From the NCBI GenBank assembly GCA_017161075.1, contig CP046174.1:1612001-1676000 (forward strand): a stretch of 64,000 nucleotides of DNA, given 5' to 3'. The position numbers and the translations under genes are program-made. Numbering within the stretch: position 1 is the first letter of the stretch; each line of letters begins with the position of its first letter. The notes below the pieces were generated by a model. That model was not told where the DNA came from. It made no database searches and saw nothing but the letters and a program-made list of their open reading frames with translations. Below, in pieces: positions 54,660 through 63,863 of the stretch. Source of the stretch: Erysipelotrichaceae bacterium 66202529 (GTDB lineage Bacteria; Bacillota_I; Bacilli_A; Erysipelotrichales; Erysipelotrichaceae).

Positions 54660-55730
54660 ATGAAAAATTCATTGCGGAATTATATTTTAAATTTTGTAGT
54701 CATCATCGGACTGACCGCTGTTTCCCTGTGGTTTGCGCTGAAGGATAACTATCACGAAATCATGCATCTCATCAGCAGTATCTCCTGGTACTGGCTGGTT
54801 ATCATTTTCCTGTGGGGGATGATGTATGTCATGGTGCTGGGGCAGATCATCACGATTTTTGCCCGGCGGTATCAAAAAAATTACACCTACCGGCAGGGAT
54901 TGAGCAACGCACTTGTCGGAACGTTTTTCAGCGGTATTACACCAAGTGCCACCGGTGGTCAGTTTGGACAGGCGTATGTGTTTAAAAAGCAGGGAATCAA
55001 GTACAGTGACGGGGCAAGCATTTTGTGGGCGGATTTTATCGTATATCAGACAACCATGATGGTGTATGTTACGATTCTGTTCTTTTTGCGTTATACCCAT
55101 TATATGTCCATTATCGGCACCTGGTTTCTGGCTATTCTGATTGGTTATATCGTAAATGTCTGCGTTATCAGTATTCTGTGGACAATGGCGTTGTTTCCGC
55201 GTGTTTATGTGAAATTAAGCGGGCATGCGGTGACCCTTTTGGCTAAGCTGCATATCGTGAAAAATAAGGAAAAAACACTTGCCGCCTGGACGATTCAGGT
55301 GGAGGGCTTTACCAAAGAAATCAATGAAATGAAGCATGAAAAGAAAATCATCGTTAAGACCGTGCTGTGGAATGTGGTTCGTATGACCGTGCAGTTTTCA
55401 CTTCCATTCTTCATCGCTCGTGCCCTAGGGATACAGCTTGGGCCGGATAAGTTTGTGGACTGTCTGGCACTGGCAAGCTTTGTGCTGATGACCAATGCCT
55501 TTATTCCGATTCCTGGCGCAAGTGGCGGTACCGAGCTGGTATTTGTTCAGCTGTTCCGGTTTCTGGTCGGTGGCCTGAAGGCAAGCGGTATTATGATCTT
55601 GTGGAGATTCTCCACCTATCATATCGTCATTCTTGTGGGAGCATTCGTATTCCTGCATCTGAAACGGAAATATGATGATGAAAAATACAGAAGGAAGAAA
55701 CCGAAGAATATCAGGGAGGTGGATTCATGA
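54660..55730 (+). CDS. Flippase-like membrane protein (UPF0104/MprF N-terminal type)
   Basis: 356 residues, about eight helices. Family motifs GITPSATGGQFGQAYVFKKQ and FIPIPGASGGTELVFVQLF are intact. Relatives move lipids or glycolipids across the membrane. Located between two GT4 genes, so it probably handles their product. Its stop overlaps the next start. Confidence 0.82.
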   Translation: MKNSLRNYILNFVVIIGLTAVSLWFALKDNYHEIMHLISSISWYWLVIIFLWGMMYVMVLGQIITIFARRYQKNYTYRQGLSNALVGTFFSGITPSATGGQFGQAYVFKKQGIKYSDGASILWADFIVYQTTMMVYVTILFFLRYTHYMSIIGTWFLAILIGYIVNVCVISILWTMALFPRVYVKLSGHAVTLLAKLHIVKNKEKTLAAWTIQVEGFTKEINEMKHEKKIIVKTVLWNVVRMTVQFSLPFFIARALGIQLGPDKFVDCLALASFVLMTNAFIPIPGASGGTELVFVQLFRFLVGGLKASGIMILWRFSTYHIVILVGAFVFLHLKRKYDDEKYRRKKPKNIREVDS

Positions 55731-57706
55731 GAATTGGGCTGTTTACCGATACGTATACACCGGATATCAACGGTGTTGTCTCCAGTATTGTAACACTGCA
55801 AAGGGAGCTGGAGAAAAACGGACATGACGTTTATGTCATTACCAATCATAAGGCGATGACAATGAAAAAGGAAGGCAACGTTTTACGTCTGCCTGGGCTG
55901 GAGCTGAAATGGCTGTACGGCTATAAGCTGTCAACTCCGTATCATTTCAGTGCCAGGGATGAAATCAAAAACATGCATCTGGATGTGATTCACGTACACA
56001 CCGAATTCGGAGTAGGGATGTTTGGCCGCATTGTAGCGAAATATCTGAATATACCGGTGGTGACCACGTATCATACGATGTATGAGGACTATACCCATTA
56101 TGTCAACCGCTTTGAAATCGACGAGGTGGACAAGGTGACGAAAAAGGTGGTTTCCACGTTTTCCCGCTCTATTTCCGACAGTGCGCAGGCGGTGATTTCT
56201 CCCAGTGAAAAGACAAAGGAAACACTGTTAAAATACGGTGTGAAAACACCGATCTATGTCATTCCGACCGGCTTGAATTTTGATAAATTCCATCCGGATA
56301 ATATTGATCCACAGCAGGTACAGGCAATCCGCGAGCAGTATGGTATCCATGAGGATGAACGGCTGATCGTGTTTGTCGGGCGCATCGCACAGGAAAAAAG
56401 CATCGAGATTCCCATTGAGGGCTTTCGTTATGTAAAAGATCCGAAAATCAAGCTGATGATCGTTGGCGGCGGTCCGCAGCTGGAGGAGCTGCAGGAGATG
56501 GTGAAACGCTATCACCTGGAGCAGCAGGTCATTTTCACTGACAAGAAGCTGCCGGAGGAGGTTCCTGCCTATTATGCATGTGCAGACTGCTTTGTATCCG
56601 CATCCCTGACAGAAACGCAGGGGATGACCTATATCGAGGCGCTTGCCTGCGGTCTGCCGGTGTTTGCCCGTTATGATGATGTATTAAAGGATCTCGTGAT
56701 TGAAGAGGACAGCGGCTTTCTGTTTGAAACAGGGCAGGAGTTTGCGGATAAGCTGACGGATTTTATGCACCGAAGTGATGAGGAACGCAAGGCCTTTTCC
56801 AAGCGGGCATTGGAGAAAATTGTGAAATATGATTCCAAGGTATTCTATTCCAAGGTACTCAGTGTGTATTATCAGGCAATCAATGATTTTGAGGACGCCT
56901 ATGAGGTTATCAAAATCAAAACGCTGGATGATTATGTGCGTATCTATGTGCAGAATGATAAAGAGGATCAGCCGCAAAAGCTGCTTATTGATCTGGACGA
57001 TTATTTTACGTATAAAATACGGCTGCATACGATGCTGGATCGCTATACAGTTGCCCATTTTCAGAAGAAGGAAATCGTACTCGAGGCTTATCGCGGAGCG
57101 ATTCGCAAGCTGCGGATGCGTGATTATACCCGCAAGGAAATGGGGACATGGCTGCATCGTCAGCCGGGCTTATCCGTGGAGGATGTGGAAAGCATTCTTT
57201 CCGAGCTGGAGGAAAAGGGCTATATCAACGATGCTTTGTATATGCAGCAGAAAATTGAAAAAATGCAGTTTTCCCTAAGTGGAAAGGGCAATATTCGGCG
57301 GACCCTGATCAATAAGGGACTGCCTGCGGAGGATGTCGATCAGGCATTGTCCATGCTGGATGATGAGGAGGAGCGTCTGCGCGCCCTGAAAATGGCGGAA
57401 AAGCTGATGGCGACGATCAAGGATAAATCTAGGAAAATGAAAAAGCAGACGATTGTACAGAAGCTGATATCCCTGGGCTTTGACAGTGATATAGCAAGAA
57501 GTACATCAGAGCGCTTGAATTTTGAAGAAGAGGATGACAGCGAGGCGCTGAATAAGACGATTGCGAAGGCAATTCGCAGCAACAGCCGCAAGCTGAGCGG
57601 ACAGCCGCTGAAAAATAAGGTTCTGGTCTATTGTATGCAGAAGGGCTTTCTGCATGAGGATATCATGAACCGTCTAAACGAAATGGAGTGGCGTGATGAG
57701 CAGTAA
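55727..57706 (+). CDS. GT4 glycosyltransferase fused to a RecX-like domain
   Basis: 659 residues. Residues 1-395 are a LafA-like diacylglycerol glucosyltransferase: MRIGLFTDTYTPDINGVVSS, HVHTEFGVGMFG, and the donor motif TETQGMTYIEALACGLPV. Residues about 405-655 are RecX-like: repeated three-helix units (RMRDYTRKEMGTWLHRQPGL; ILSELEEKGYINDALYMQQK; GKGNIRRTLINKGLPAEDVD). RecX normally restrains RecA. The frame is open across the junction with no internal ribosome site seen. The pairing of functions is unexpected. Starts by ATGA overlap with the flippase gene. Confidence 0.85.
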   Translation: MRIGLFTDTYTPDINGVVSSIVTLQRELEKNGHDVYVITNHKAMTMKKEGNVLRLPGLELKWLYGYKLSTPYHFSARDEIKNMHLDVIHVHTEFGVGMFGRIVAKYLNIPVVTTYHTMYEDYTHYVNRFEIDEVDKVTKKVVSTFSRSISDSAQAVISPSEKTKETLLKYGVKTPIYVIPTGLNFDKFHPDNIDPQQVQAIREQYGIHEDERLIVFVGRIAQEKSIEIPIEGFRYVKDPKIKLMIVGGGPQLEELQEMVKRYHLEQQVIFTDKKLPEEVPAYYACADCFVSASLTETQGMTYIEALACGLPVFARYDDVLKDLVIEEDSGFLFETGQEFADKLTDFMHRSDEERKAFSKRALEKIVKYDSKVFYSKVLSVYYQAINDFEDAYEVIKIKTLDDYVRIYVQNDKEDQPQKLLIDLDDYFTYKIRLHTMLDRYTVAHFQKKEIVLEAYRGAIRKLRMRDYTRKEMGTWLHRQPGLSVEDVESILSELEEKGYINDALYMQQKIEKMQFSLSGKGNIRRTLINKGLPAEDVDQALSMLDDEEERLRALKMAEKLMATIKDKSRKMKKQTIVQKLISLGFDSDIARSTSERLNFEEEDDSEALNKTIAKAIRSNSRKLSGQPLKNKVLVYCMQKGFLHEDIMNRLNEMEWRDEQ

Positions 57707-58649
57707 AATAAAAGAACTATACGACGGATACAAGGGGGAGCTGAAGGCGATGATCATCAGCGTGAACCGTGGCGTAACAGCCAAGGGTGCACCGTATCTT
57801 TCCTTTGTATTTCAGGATAAAAGCGGCAGTATCGATGCGAAATATTGGAATGTGAGCGAGGAGCTGCTGCACAGATTTGAGCCGGGGATGCTGGTGGTGA
57901 TGAGCGGAGATGTGCTGTGCCACCAAAAGCAGCTGCAGTTTCGCGTACAGCAAATGAAGGAGCTGGATGAGACTGCCGATGTGGCTGATTATGTCAAGGA
58001 AGGCCCTGTTTCCCAGCAGGAGCTGCGTGAAAATATCCAGCTGTATATCGATGATATTACCAACACGGTAATGAAGCAGCTGGTATGCGGTATCCTGCAG
58101 GATCATGAGAAGGATTTCTTTGAATATCCGGCCGCAACCCGAAATCACCATGATTTCTTTTCCGGACTTGCGACGCATGTGCTGGGAATGCTGCAGCTGG
58201 CAGAGCAGCTGTGTCATTTATATCCGCTGCTGGATAAGGATTTGCTGTACAGCGGTGTGATTCTGCATGACGTTGGGAAAACCGTGGAGCTGAGCGGTGC
58301 CATTGTCAGTGAATACACGACACAGGGGAAGCTGCTGGGACATATTTCCATCATGCAGGCTGAGGTTCTGGCAAAAGCGAAGGAGCTGGGTGTTGAGGAC
58401 AGCGAGGAGACGATGCTGCTTCGCCATATGATCCTGTCGCATCACGGGGTATACGAATACGGGTCTCCCGTATTGCCGATGGTGCCGGAAGCAGAGATGC
58501 TGCATATGATTGACAATATTGATGCACGCATGAATACCCTGTCCAAGGCTTTGGAGCCGGTGCGGGATGGAGGGTTCACACAGCGGGTATTTGCATTGGA
58601 AAATCGTTCCTTTTACAAAAGCAGATACAAAAATTCAGACGGTAAATAG
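57696..58649 (+). CDS. yhaM: 3'-5' exoribonuclease YhaM family
   Basis: 317 residues. An OB-fold at 15-105 (LSFVFQDKSGSIDAKYWNVS) and an HD domain (HHDFFSGLATHVLGMLQLA; LLYSGVILHDVGKTVEL; ILSHHGVYEYGSP) fit Bacillus YhaM, which trims RNA and DNA 3' ends. ATG 57696 overlaps the end of the GT-RecX gene. A terminator follows. Confidence 0.9.
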   Translation: MSSKIKELYDGYKGELKAMIISVNRGVTAKGAPYLSFVFQDKSGSIDAKYWNVSEELLHRFEPGMLVVMSGDVLCHQKQLQFRVQQMKELDETADVADYVKEGPVSQQELRENIQLYIDDITNTVMKQLVCGILQDHEKDFFEYPAATRNHHDFFSGLATHVLGMLQLAEQLCHLYPLLDKDLLYSGVILHDVGKTVELSGAIVSEYTTQGKLLGHISIMQAEVLAKAKELGVEDSEETMLLRHMILSHHGVYEYGSPVLPMVPEAEMLHMIDNIDARMNTLSKALEPVRDGGFTQRVFALENRSFYKSRYKNSDGK

Positions 58650-58680
58650 ACGCAAAAGCGCTTATTTACCGCTTTTTTTC
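58641..58680 (+). terminator. Terminator after yhaM
   Basis: GGTAAATA pairs with TATTTACC around a 14-base loop containing a small GCG/CGC stem, followed by GCTTTTTTT. The stem overlaps the yhaM stop. Confidence 0.85.
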
Positions 58681-58775
58681 GGCAGTTTCCAGTTTATGGA
58701 TAAATTTTTCATGTTTCCTGTGAAATTGTTAATCTTTTTATTTTTTAAAACTTTCGATATACTAACCATGCAAGC

Positions 58776-58789
58776 TGATAACGCTTTCA
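58776..58789 (+). promoter_or_regulatory. cre site for CcpA control of the PTS operon
   Basis: TGATAACGCTTTCA matches the consensus TGWNANCGNTNWCA at every defined position. It lies 12 bases after a TATACT -10 (58758-58763), a position for repression of the operon by CcpA. Confidence 0.85.
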
Positions 58790-58832
58790 CCTGGTTGTCA
58801 GCAATACAAATAGAAAAGAAAGGAGGAGGCAT

Positions 58833-60713
58833 ATGAGAGAAAAACGAATACTGGAAGAATTGATGAACAGCAAGCAGTACTGCAGTCTGGAATACTTCTC
58901 CAAGCAGCTGCAGGTGTCAACAAGAACCATCAGCAACGATATCAAATATCTCATGCAGGACGGTGAGCGGTATGGCTTTCGTATCCATCTCAAACGGCGT
59001 TCAGGCTACTATCTGGAAATCATCGATCATGAGGCGTTCAAGCAGTACATGCATACGGATCAGGACAGCGTGGCACTTAGCAGCAAGGAGCGCGTTGATA
59101 CCATCATCGCCCTGCTTCTGCTGCAAAAGGATTTCATTACGCAGGAAACGATGGCGGACATGCTGCAGGTCAGCAAATCCATCATTAAGGTGGATATGGC
59201 AAAGGTGGAACGGGCGTTGTTTGAACATAGCATTTCCCTTATTAAAAAGGCGCATTATGGAATCACATTAGAGTGTGAGGGGATGCTGCGCAAGCTGTAT
59301 CTGCTGGAGCTGCAGGAAAAGGATAATCCCTATGTGAAAAAAATCATGGAGCAGCAGCTTTCCCAGCAGCATATACAGCATCTGGAGAAGCAGCTGATTA
59401 CCCTGTTAAAGCAGCACCGTCTCAATACGAATTATGTTGAGTTAAAGAAAATTGACCTGTTTATAAAGGTAACGGTGCTGCTGGCAGAAAAGGGAATCAC
59501 CTCAACAAAGGGTACCATTCCAGACAGCTCTGTTCACAGACATATGGCGAATGCGCTCGCAGAGGGAATGCAGTCGATCTGTCAGGTACAGCTGAGTGAA
59601 TATGACAAGTATGATATCGCCAATTATCTCAAGCAGAAAACAAAGCCGAGCGATGTATTTTTGTATGATGAGGGACTGATTGTTGATATCGAGACATTCC
59701 TGCAGGAGGCGGATGAACAGTATCATACACAGTTCAATACCGATGCGGAATTTAAAAAGAGTCTGCTTGCGCATGTCTCTCTCTTGCTTGACCGTCTGCA
59801 TCAGAGTATATCCTTCTCTAACCCGCTCGTCCATGAAATCAGCGTAAAATATCCGGTAATCTTTAATATCTGTATCCGTTTTGCCGGTATGCTGGAGGAG
59901 AAATACCATGTAAAGACCACGCAGGATGAAATCGGATTTATCGCCACACATTTTGCGGCGCATATGGAAAAGGAGCTGCATCACAAGCTGAACCTGTATC
60001 ACCGTATTGCCATCATATGCTCCAGCGGGGGAGGCAGTGCCTTCCTGATCAAGCTGAAGCTGGAGACGATTTTCTCCTCCAGCGATATTCAGACCTTCTC
60101 ACTTCTGGAAATGGAGGAGGTAAGAGCATATGAACCGGATATTATCTTCACCATTAAGTCGCTGGATGAGGCATTTGATGTTCCCATTGTGCTCATTAAG
60201 GAGCTGCTGGATGATGCGGATATTCAAAAAATCAAAAATCTGCTGGAAACCGATGCCTCCCTTACGCTGCAGGAGCGAACATTTACCTCTTTGTTTCGCA
60301 AAAATGCCTTCCATATCTTTCATACAGGAGACTATGAGAGTATGGTTCAAATTATGGCTAACAGGCTGGAGCAGGAGGGCTATTGCGAGGATGGCTATGC
60401 GGCCTCGGTGAAACAGCGTGAGGAGGTCTTGTCCACCGTCTATAACAATGGAATCGCTATTCCGCATCCGCTGGAAATGTGCGGACGGGGGAATATCCTT
60501 TCTGTCGGTATTGTAAAGCAGGAGGTAGCTGTACAGGATAAGCCGGTACAGGTCATTTTCCTGGTCGATCTGGAAAAGGGAGATTTAAAGCTGCATCAGA
60601 ATATAACCAGGGTGCTGTTTGAGGTCATGAGTGATTCTGCACTGATTGCACAGCTGCGGCGTGCGGAGTCCTATGAGGATTTCATGAAATGCATCGCACA
60701 CCTGAGATTTTAA
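58833..60713 (+). CDS. PRD-containing PTS transcriptional regulator (LicR/MtlR type)
   Basis: 626 residues: HTH_11 (RILEELMNSKQYCSLEYFSK then QLQVSTRTISNDIKYL), a second HTH (ITQETMADMLQVSKSIIKVD), PRD1 and PRD2 (with conserved His in TIPDSSVHRHMANALAEG and GFIATHFAAHME), an IIB-like domain (IAIICSSGGGSAFLIKLKLE, Ser where some have Cys) and a C-terminal IIA-like domain (NNGIAIPHPLEM, with phospho-His). Activates the PTS operon when its sugar is present. AGGAGG site. Heads the operon. Confidence 0.9.
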   Translation: MREKRILEELMNSKQYCSLEYFSKQLQVSTRTISNDIKYLMQDGERYGFRIHLKRRSGYYLEIIDHEAFKQYMHTDQDSVALSSKERVDTIIALLLLQKDFITQETMADMLQVSKSIIKVDMAKVERALFEHSISLIKKAHYGITLECEGMLRKLYLLELQEKDNPYVKKIMEQQLSQQHIQHLEKQLITLLKQHRLNTNYVELKKIDLFIKVTVLLAEKGITSTKGTIPDSSVHRHMANALAEGMQSICQVQLSEYDKYDIANYLKQKTKPSDVFLYDEGLIVDIETFLQEADEQYHTQFNTDAEFKKSLLAHVSLLLDRLHQSISFSNPLVHEISVKYPVIFNICIRFAGMLEEKYHVKTTQDEIGFIATHFAAHMEKELHHKLNLYHRIAIICSSGGGSAFLIKLKLETIFSSSDIQTFSLLEMEEVRAYEPDIIFTIKSLDEAFDVPIVLIKELLDDADIQKIKNLLETDASLTLQERTFTSLFRKNAFHIFHTGDYESMVQIMANRLEQEGYCEDGYAASVKQREEVLSTVYNNGIAIPHPLEMCGRGNILSVGIVKQEVAVQDKPVQVIFLVDLEKGDLKLHQNITRVLFEVMSDSALIAQLRRAESYEDFMKCIAHLRF

Positions 60714-60725
60714 AGGAGGGGTTTT

Positions 60726-61772
60726 ATGAATATACAGTTTTTAGAAAGGCTGTCCAATGCGGATGGCATCGCATCCAATGAGCAGGAGGTACGGGATGTT
60801 CTGGTTACGGAGCTGAAGGAGTATGCGGATGAAATTTCCACAGACAATCTAGGAAGCATCATCTTCAAAAAGGGAAACCGCGGCCCGAAGATCATGCTCT
60901 GCGCTCATATCGATGAGGTCGGCTTTATCGTTCGCAGCGTATCCGAACAGGGACAGGTCATGCTGATGAGCGTGGGCGGTGTAAAGCCGCTGGCCCAGTT
61001 CATGCAGAGGGTACGCATTACGACAGAGGACGGCAAAAAAATCCACGGCATTATTCAGGCAGCCTATGAGAACAATGCAGCCACTAAGGTTTATGTGGAT
61101 CTTGGCGCAGAAACAGCACAGGAGGTCTACGACCTGGGGATTCAGGTTGGTGACATGGTGACCTATACGACAGAATTTGAACATTTCTCTATACAGGATG
61201 TAGTGGCAGGAAAGGCGTTTGATGACCGTTTGGGCTGCTTCATCATGGGTGAGGTATTAAAACGCCTGCAGAGCATGGATCACCCCAATACCGTTTACAT
61301 GGTGGGAACCTCCAGTGAGGAGGTGGGAATACGCGGTGCGAAAACCGCAGTATACAAGGTGAATCCCGATGTGGTATTCCCGATTGATGTAGCCTGCTTC
61401 AATGATGAATTTGTACGCAATCATACCAATCAGCGCCAAATTGGTAAGGGGATGATGCTGACAAATTTCGATCGCACACTTGCTCCCAATCGTGCCCTGA
61501 TACGCCGTATCAAGGACACGGCACATACATTGCATAAGCCATTGCAGCTGGATATGTTCAATGGAGGAGGAACCGATGGCGGAGAGGCTCACAAGAGCCG
61601 GGATGGGAAACCAACCGCTGTCAGCTGCCTGCCTGTCCGCTATGGACACTGCGCCTATTCGATTGCGCATCTTCGCGATATTGCGGATGCCATCGACATC
61701 TTTACAGAGCTGATCGTTAATTTTGACGAGGAAGCCTATCGTACATCTACAAATTTTTTGAAAGGAGTCTAG
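60726..61772 (+). CDS. M42 family aminopeptidase
   Basis: 348 residues, dizinc. Metal and base residues: CAHIDEVGFIVRS, VVAGKAFDDRLGCF, TSSEEVGIRGAKT, and the late YGHCAYSIAHLRD His. Often annotated as cellulase CelM, but the family are tetrahedral aminopeptidases. Starts 12 bases after the regulator stop with AAGGAGG. Inside a PTS operon, suggesting substrates with both sugar and peptide parts. Confidence 0.88.
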   Translation: MNIQFLERLSNADGIASNEQEVRDVLVTELKEYADEISTDNLGSIIFKKGNRGPKIMLCAHIDEVGFIVRSVSEQGQVMLMSVGGVKPLAQFMQRVRITTEDGKKIHGIIQAAYENNAATKVYVDLGAETAQEVYDLGIQVGDMVTYTTEFEHFSIQDVVAGKAFDDRLGCFIMGEVLKRLQSMDHPNTVYMVGTSSEEVGIRGAKTAVYKVNPDVVFPIDVACFNDEFVRNHTNQRQIGKGMMLTNFDRTLAPNRALIRRIKDTAHTLHKPLQLDMFNGGGTDGGEAHKSRDGKPTAVSCLPVRYGHCAYSIAHLRDIADAIDIFTELIVNFDEEAYRTSTNFLKGV

Positions 61773-61773
61773 C

Positions 61774-62097
61774 ATGACAGAATTAGAACAACAGATCATC
61801 GGCATTATTTCCGCAGCCGGTGACAGTAAGGGGAAGGCCTTTGAAGCCCTTCGCAAGGTAAAGGAAAGCGACTATGCGCAAGCCCGCGCCCTGCTTGAGG
61901 AAAGCAGAAAAATCGATTTGGAGGCACACAAAATCCAGACGAAGCTGATCCAGTCGGAAATGGATCCGGAAGCCGACAAGCCGGAGCTGTCACTGCTTAT
62001 GGTCCATGCACAGGATCACTATATGACCAGCCAGCTGGCAAGAGATGTGATTGAAGCACTGGTTGATGTTTTTGAAGCAAAAGAGGGAGGAAACTAA
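61774..62097 (+). CDS. PTS lactose/cellobiose-type IIA component
   Basis: 107 residues, all helical. The phosphorylated His is His78 in SLLMVHAQDHYMTS, the canonical position. A spacer helix rich in Ala and Glu precedes it. It starts two bases after the M42 stop, and the IIB start follows its stop at once. Confidence 0.92.
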   Translation: MTELEQQIIGIISAAGDSKGKAFEALRKVKESDYAQARALLEESRKIDLEAHKIQTKLIQSEMDPEADKPELSLLMVHAQDHYMTSQLARDVIEALVDVFEAKEGGN

Positions 62098-62098
62098 C

Positions 62099-62431
62099 AT
62101 GAGAATTTTATTATGCTGCGCAGGTGGTTTTTCCACCAATATGCTGATGCAGAACATGAAAAAGGTCGTAAAGGAAAGCGCAAAGCTGAACGAAGAGGAT
62201 TTTAAGTTTACAGCGATTCCTGCAGACTCTCTGGAGGAGGAAATCGATAACTGGGATGTGGTTCTGGTCGGGCCGCAGGTATCTCATAAAATTGATTTTA
62301 TCGAGGCTGTATGCAAACCGAAAAACGTACCGTTTGCCGTAATCGACAAGGATGTATACGGACAGATGGACGGAGCCACGGTATTAAAGCTGGCACTGGT
62401 GACACACAAAAAGCATCAGATGGGAAAATAA
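62099..62431 (+). CDS. PTS lactose/cellobiose-type IIB component
   Basis: 110 residues. Active Cys7 in ILLCCAGGFSTNML, fitting CxxGxST with Cys7; a second Cys6 is next to it. The fold and length match CelA-type IIB. The longer open frame starting at 62051 is not needed: GGGAGG supports ATG 62099. Confidence 0.92.
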   Translation: MRILLCCAGGFSTNMLMQNMKKVVKESAKLNEEDFKFTAIPADSLEEEIDNWDVVLVGPQVSHKIDFIEAVCKPKNVPFAVIDKDVYGQMDGATVLKLALVTHKKHQMGK

Positions 62432-62472
62432 TTCACGATTGTATAGTATATAAGAAAAGAAAGGAACCTAGT

Positions 62473-63807
62473 ATGTTTAATAAATTTGAGGCCTTTATGA
62501 ACAAATGGCTGATGCCGATTGCTCAAAAAGTAGATAAACAGCGCCATCTGAGTGCCATTAAGGCATCCATGGTCGCAATGACACCATTCACGATTCTGGG
62601 GAGCTTCTTCGCCATTATCCCTGCTTTACCAAATATGATTGGAGAGAATAACGCATTCAGTCAGTTCATTCTGAACAATGCGGAGCTGCTTGACCTGCCG
62701 GTTACCTTATCCATCGGTATGATGAGTGTATATGTAACCATGTGTATCGCATACAACCTGGGAAATCATTACAAGCTGTATATTCCCGGCTGTATCACTC
62801 TGTCCACCTTTGCTTTCCTGTTTGTAGCTGCTGAAAACGTTGAGGGCGGTATCAGCATTACGAACTTCGGAGCCAAGGGTCTGTTCTGTGCCATGCTGGT
62901 TGGTATGGCTGCCACGGAGCTGTATCGTTTCTGTAAGGAAAGAAATTTGACTGTCCGCATGCCGGAGGGGGTACCGGACTTCGTATCCAAATCCTTTGAG
63001 CTGATTCCTACGACGATTATCGTTGCCGGAACCTTCATCGCTGTACGTTTCTTCTCTCAGCAGATTTTCGGAGCACTGCCTCCACAGATTCTGACACAAT
63101 TTTTAGCACCGCTGGTTGGTTCTATGGATAATCCATGGGCAGTATTGTTCCTGCATTTCATGATCTGTCTGATTTTCTTCTTTGGTATTCATTCCTCTGT
63201 ATTCGGCCCGATCACACGTCCGATCATGGCTACCTTTATTGCAGAAAATATCAGAGCTATGCAGCAGGGCAATCCGCTGCCGCACTTCTATACAGCGGGT
63301 ACCTCCAGTGCCTTCTTCGGATTCACCGGTGCCGGTATTACCATCGGCTGTGTTGTGGCGTGTATGCTATCCAAATCCAAGCGTTACCGCAAAATCGGGC
63401 AGGTTGCCTTGTTCCCGTCCCTGTTTGGTATCAATGAGCCGATTCTCTTTGGTGCACCAATTATTCTGAATCCGATCATGTTTATCCCATTCGTATTCGG
63501 TGGTGCCATCATCGGTACGATGCCAATGTTTTTGATGCACTATGGTCTGCTGGATAAGCCGTTCTTCGATCCTCCTTATGTTGGAGTATTCCTGGAGGGC
63601 TTCCTGACCAACGGAGACTGGAGAGTCATTCTGGCATGTGGTGCACAGCTGATCCTTGCTATTCTGCTCTATCTGCCGTTCTTCAAAATTATGGAGCGTC
63701 AGGAGCTGCGCGAGGAGGAAGCAAGAGCCAAGAAAGCTGAGGAAGCAAAAAACATCTTCTCTGAGGATGAGGAGGCTTTACTGAACGATTTGGATCTTGA
63801 TTTCTAA
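62473..63807 (+). CDS. PTS cellobiose-type IIC permease
   Basis: 444 residues, about ten helices. CelB-like motifs: RHLSAIKASMVAMTPFTILG near the N-terminus, HSSVFGPITRPIM and the substrate-site GINEPILFGAPIILNP. ATG 62473 is preceded by AAAGGA. Ends with an acidic tail. A hairpin terminator follows, then a peptidase gene. Confidence 0.92.
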   Translation: MFNKFEAFMNKWLMPIAQKVDKQRHLSAIKASMVAMTPFTILGSFFAIIPALPNMIGENNAFSQFILNNAELLDLPVTLSIGMMSVYVTMCIAYNLGNHYKLYIPGCITLSTFAFLFVAAENVEGGISITNFGAKGLFCAMLVGMAATELYRFCKERNLTVRMPEGVPDFVSKSFELIPTTIIVAGTFIAVRFFSQQIFGALPPQILTQFLAPLVGSMDNPWAVLFLHFMICLIFFFGIHSSVFGPITRPIMATFIAENIRAMQQGNPLPHFYTAGTSSAFFGFTGAGITIGCVVACMLSKSKRYRKIGQVALFPSLFGINEPILFGAPIILNPIMFIPFVFGGAIIGTMPMFLMHYGLLDKPFFDPPYVGVFLEGFLTNGDWRVILACGAQLILAILLYLPFFKIMERQELREEEARAKKAEEAKNIFSEDEEALLNDLDLDF

Positions 63808-63819
63808 AAAACAAGCACA

Positions 63820-63846
63820 GCGGCATCCTTACGGGTGCCGCTTTCC
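63820..63846 (+). terminator. Hairpin after the IIC gene
   Basis: GCGGCA/TGCCGC stem with a 10-base loop and a short CTTTCC tail, so termination may be partial and the peptidase gene may be co-transcribed. Confidence 0.55.
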
Positions 63847-63863
63847 ATAAAGGAGGAAGCAGT

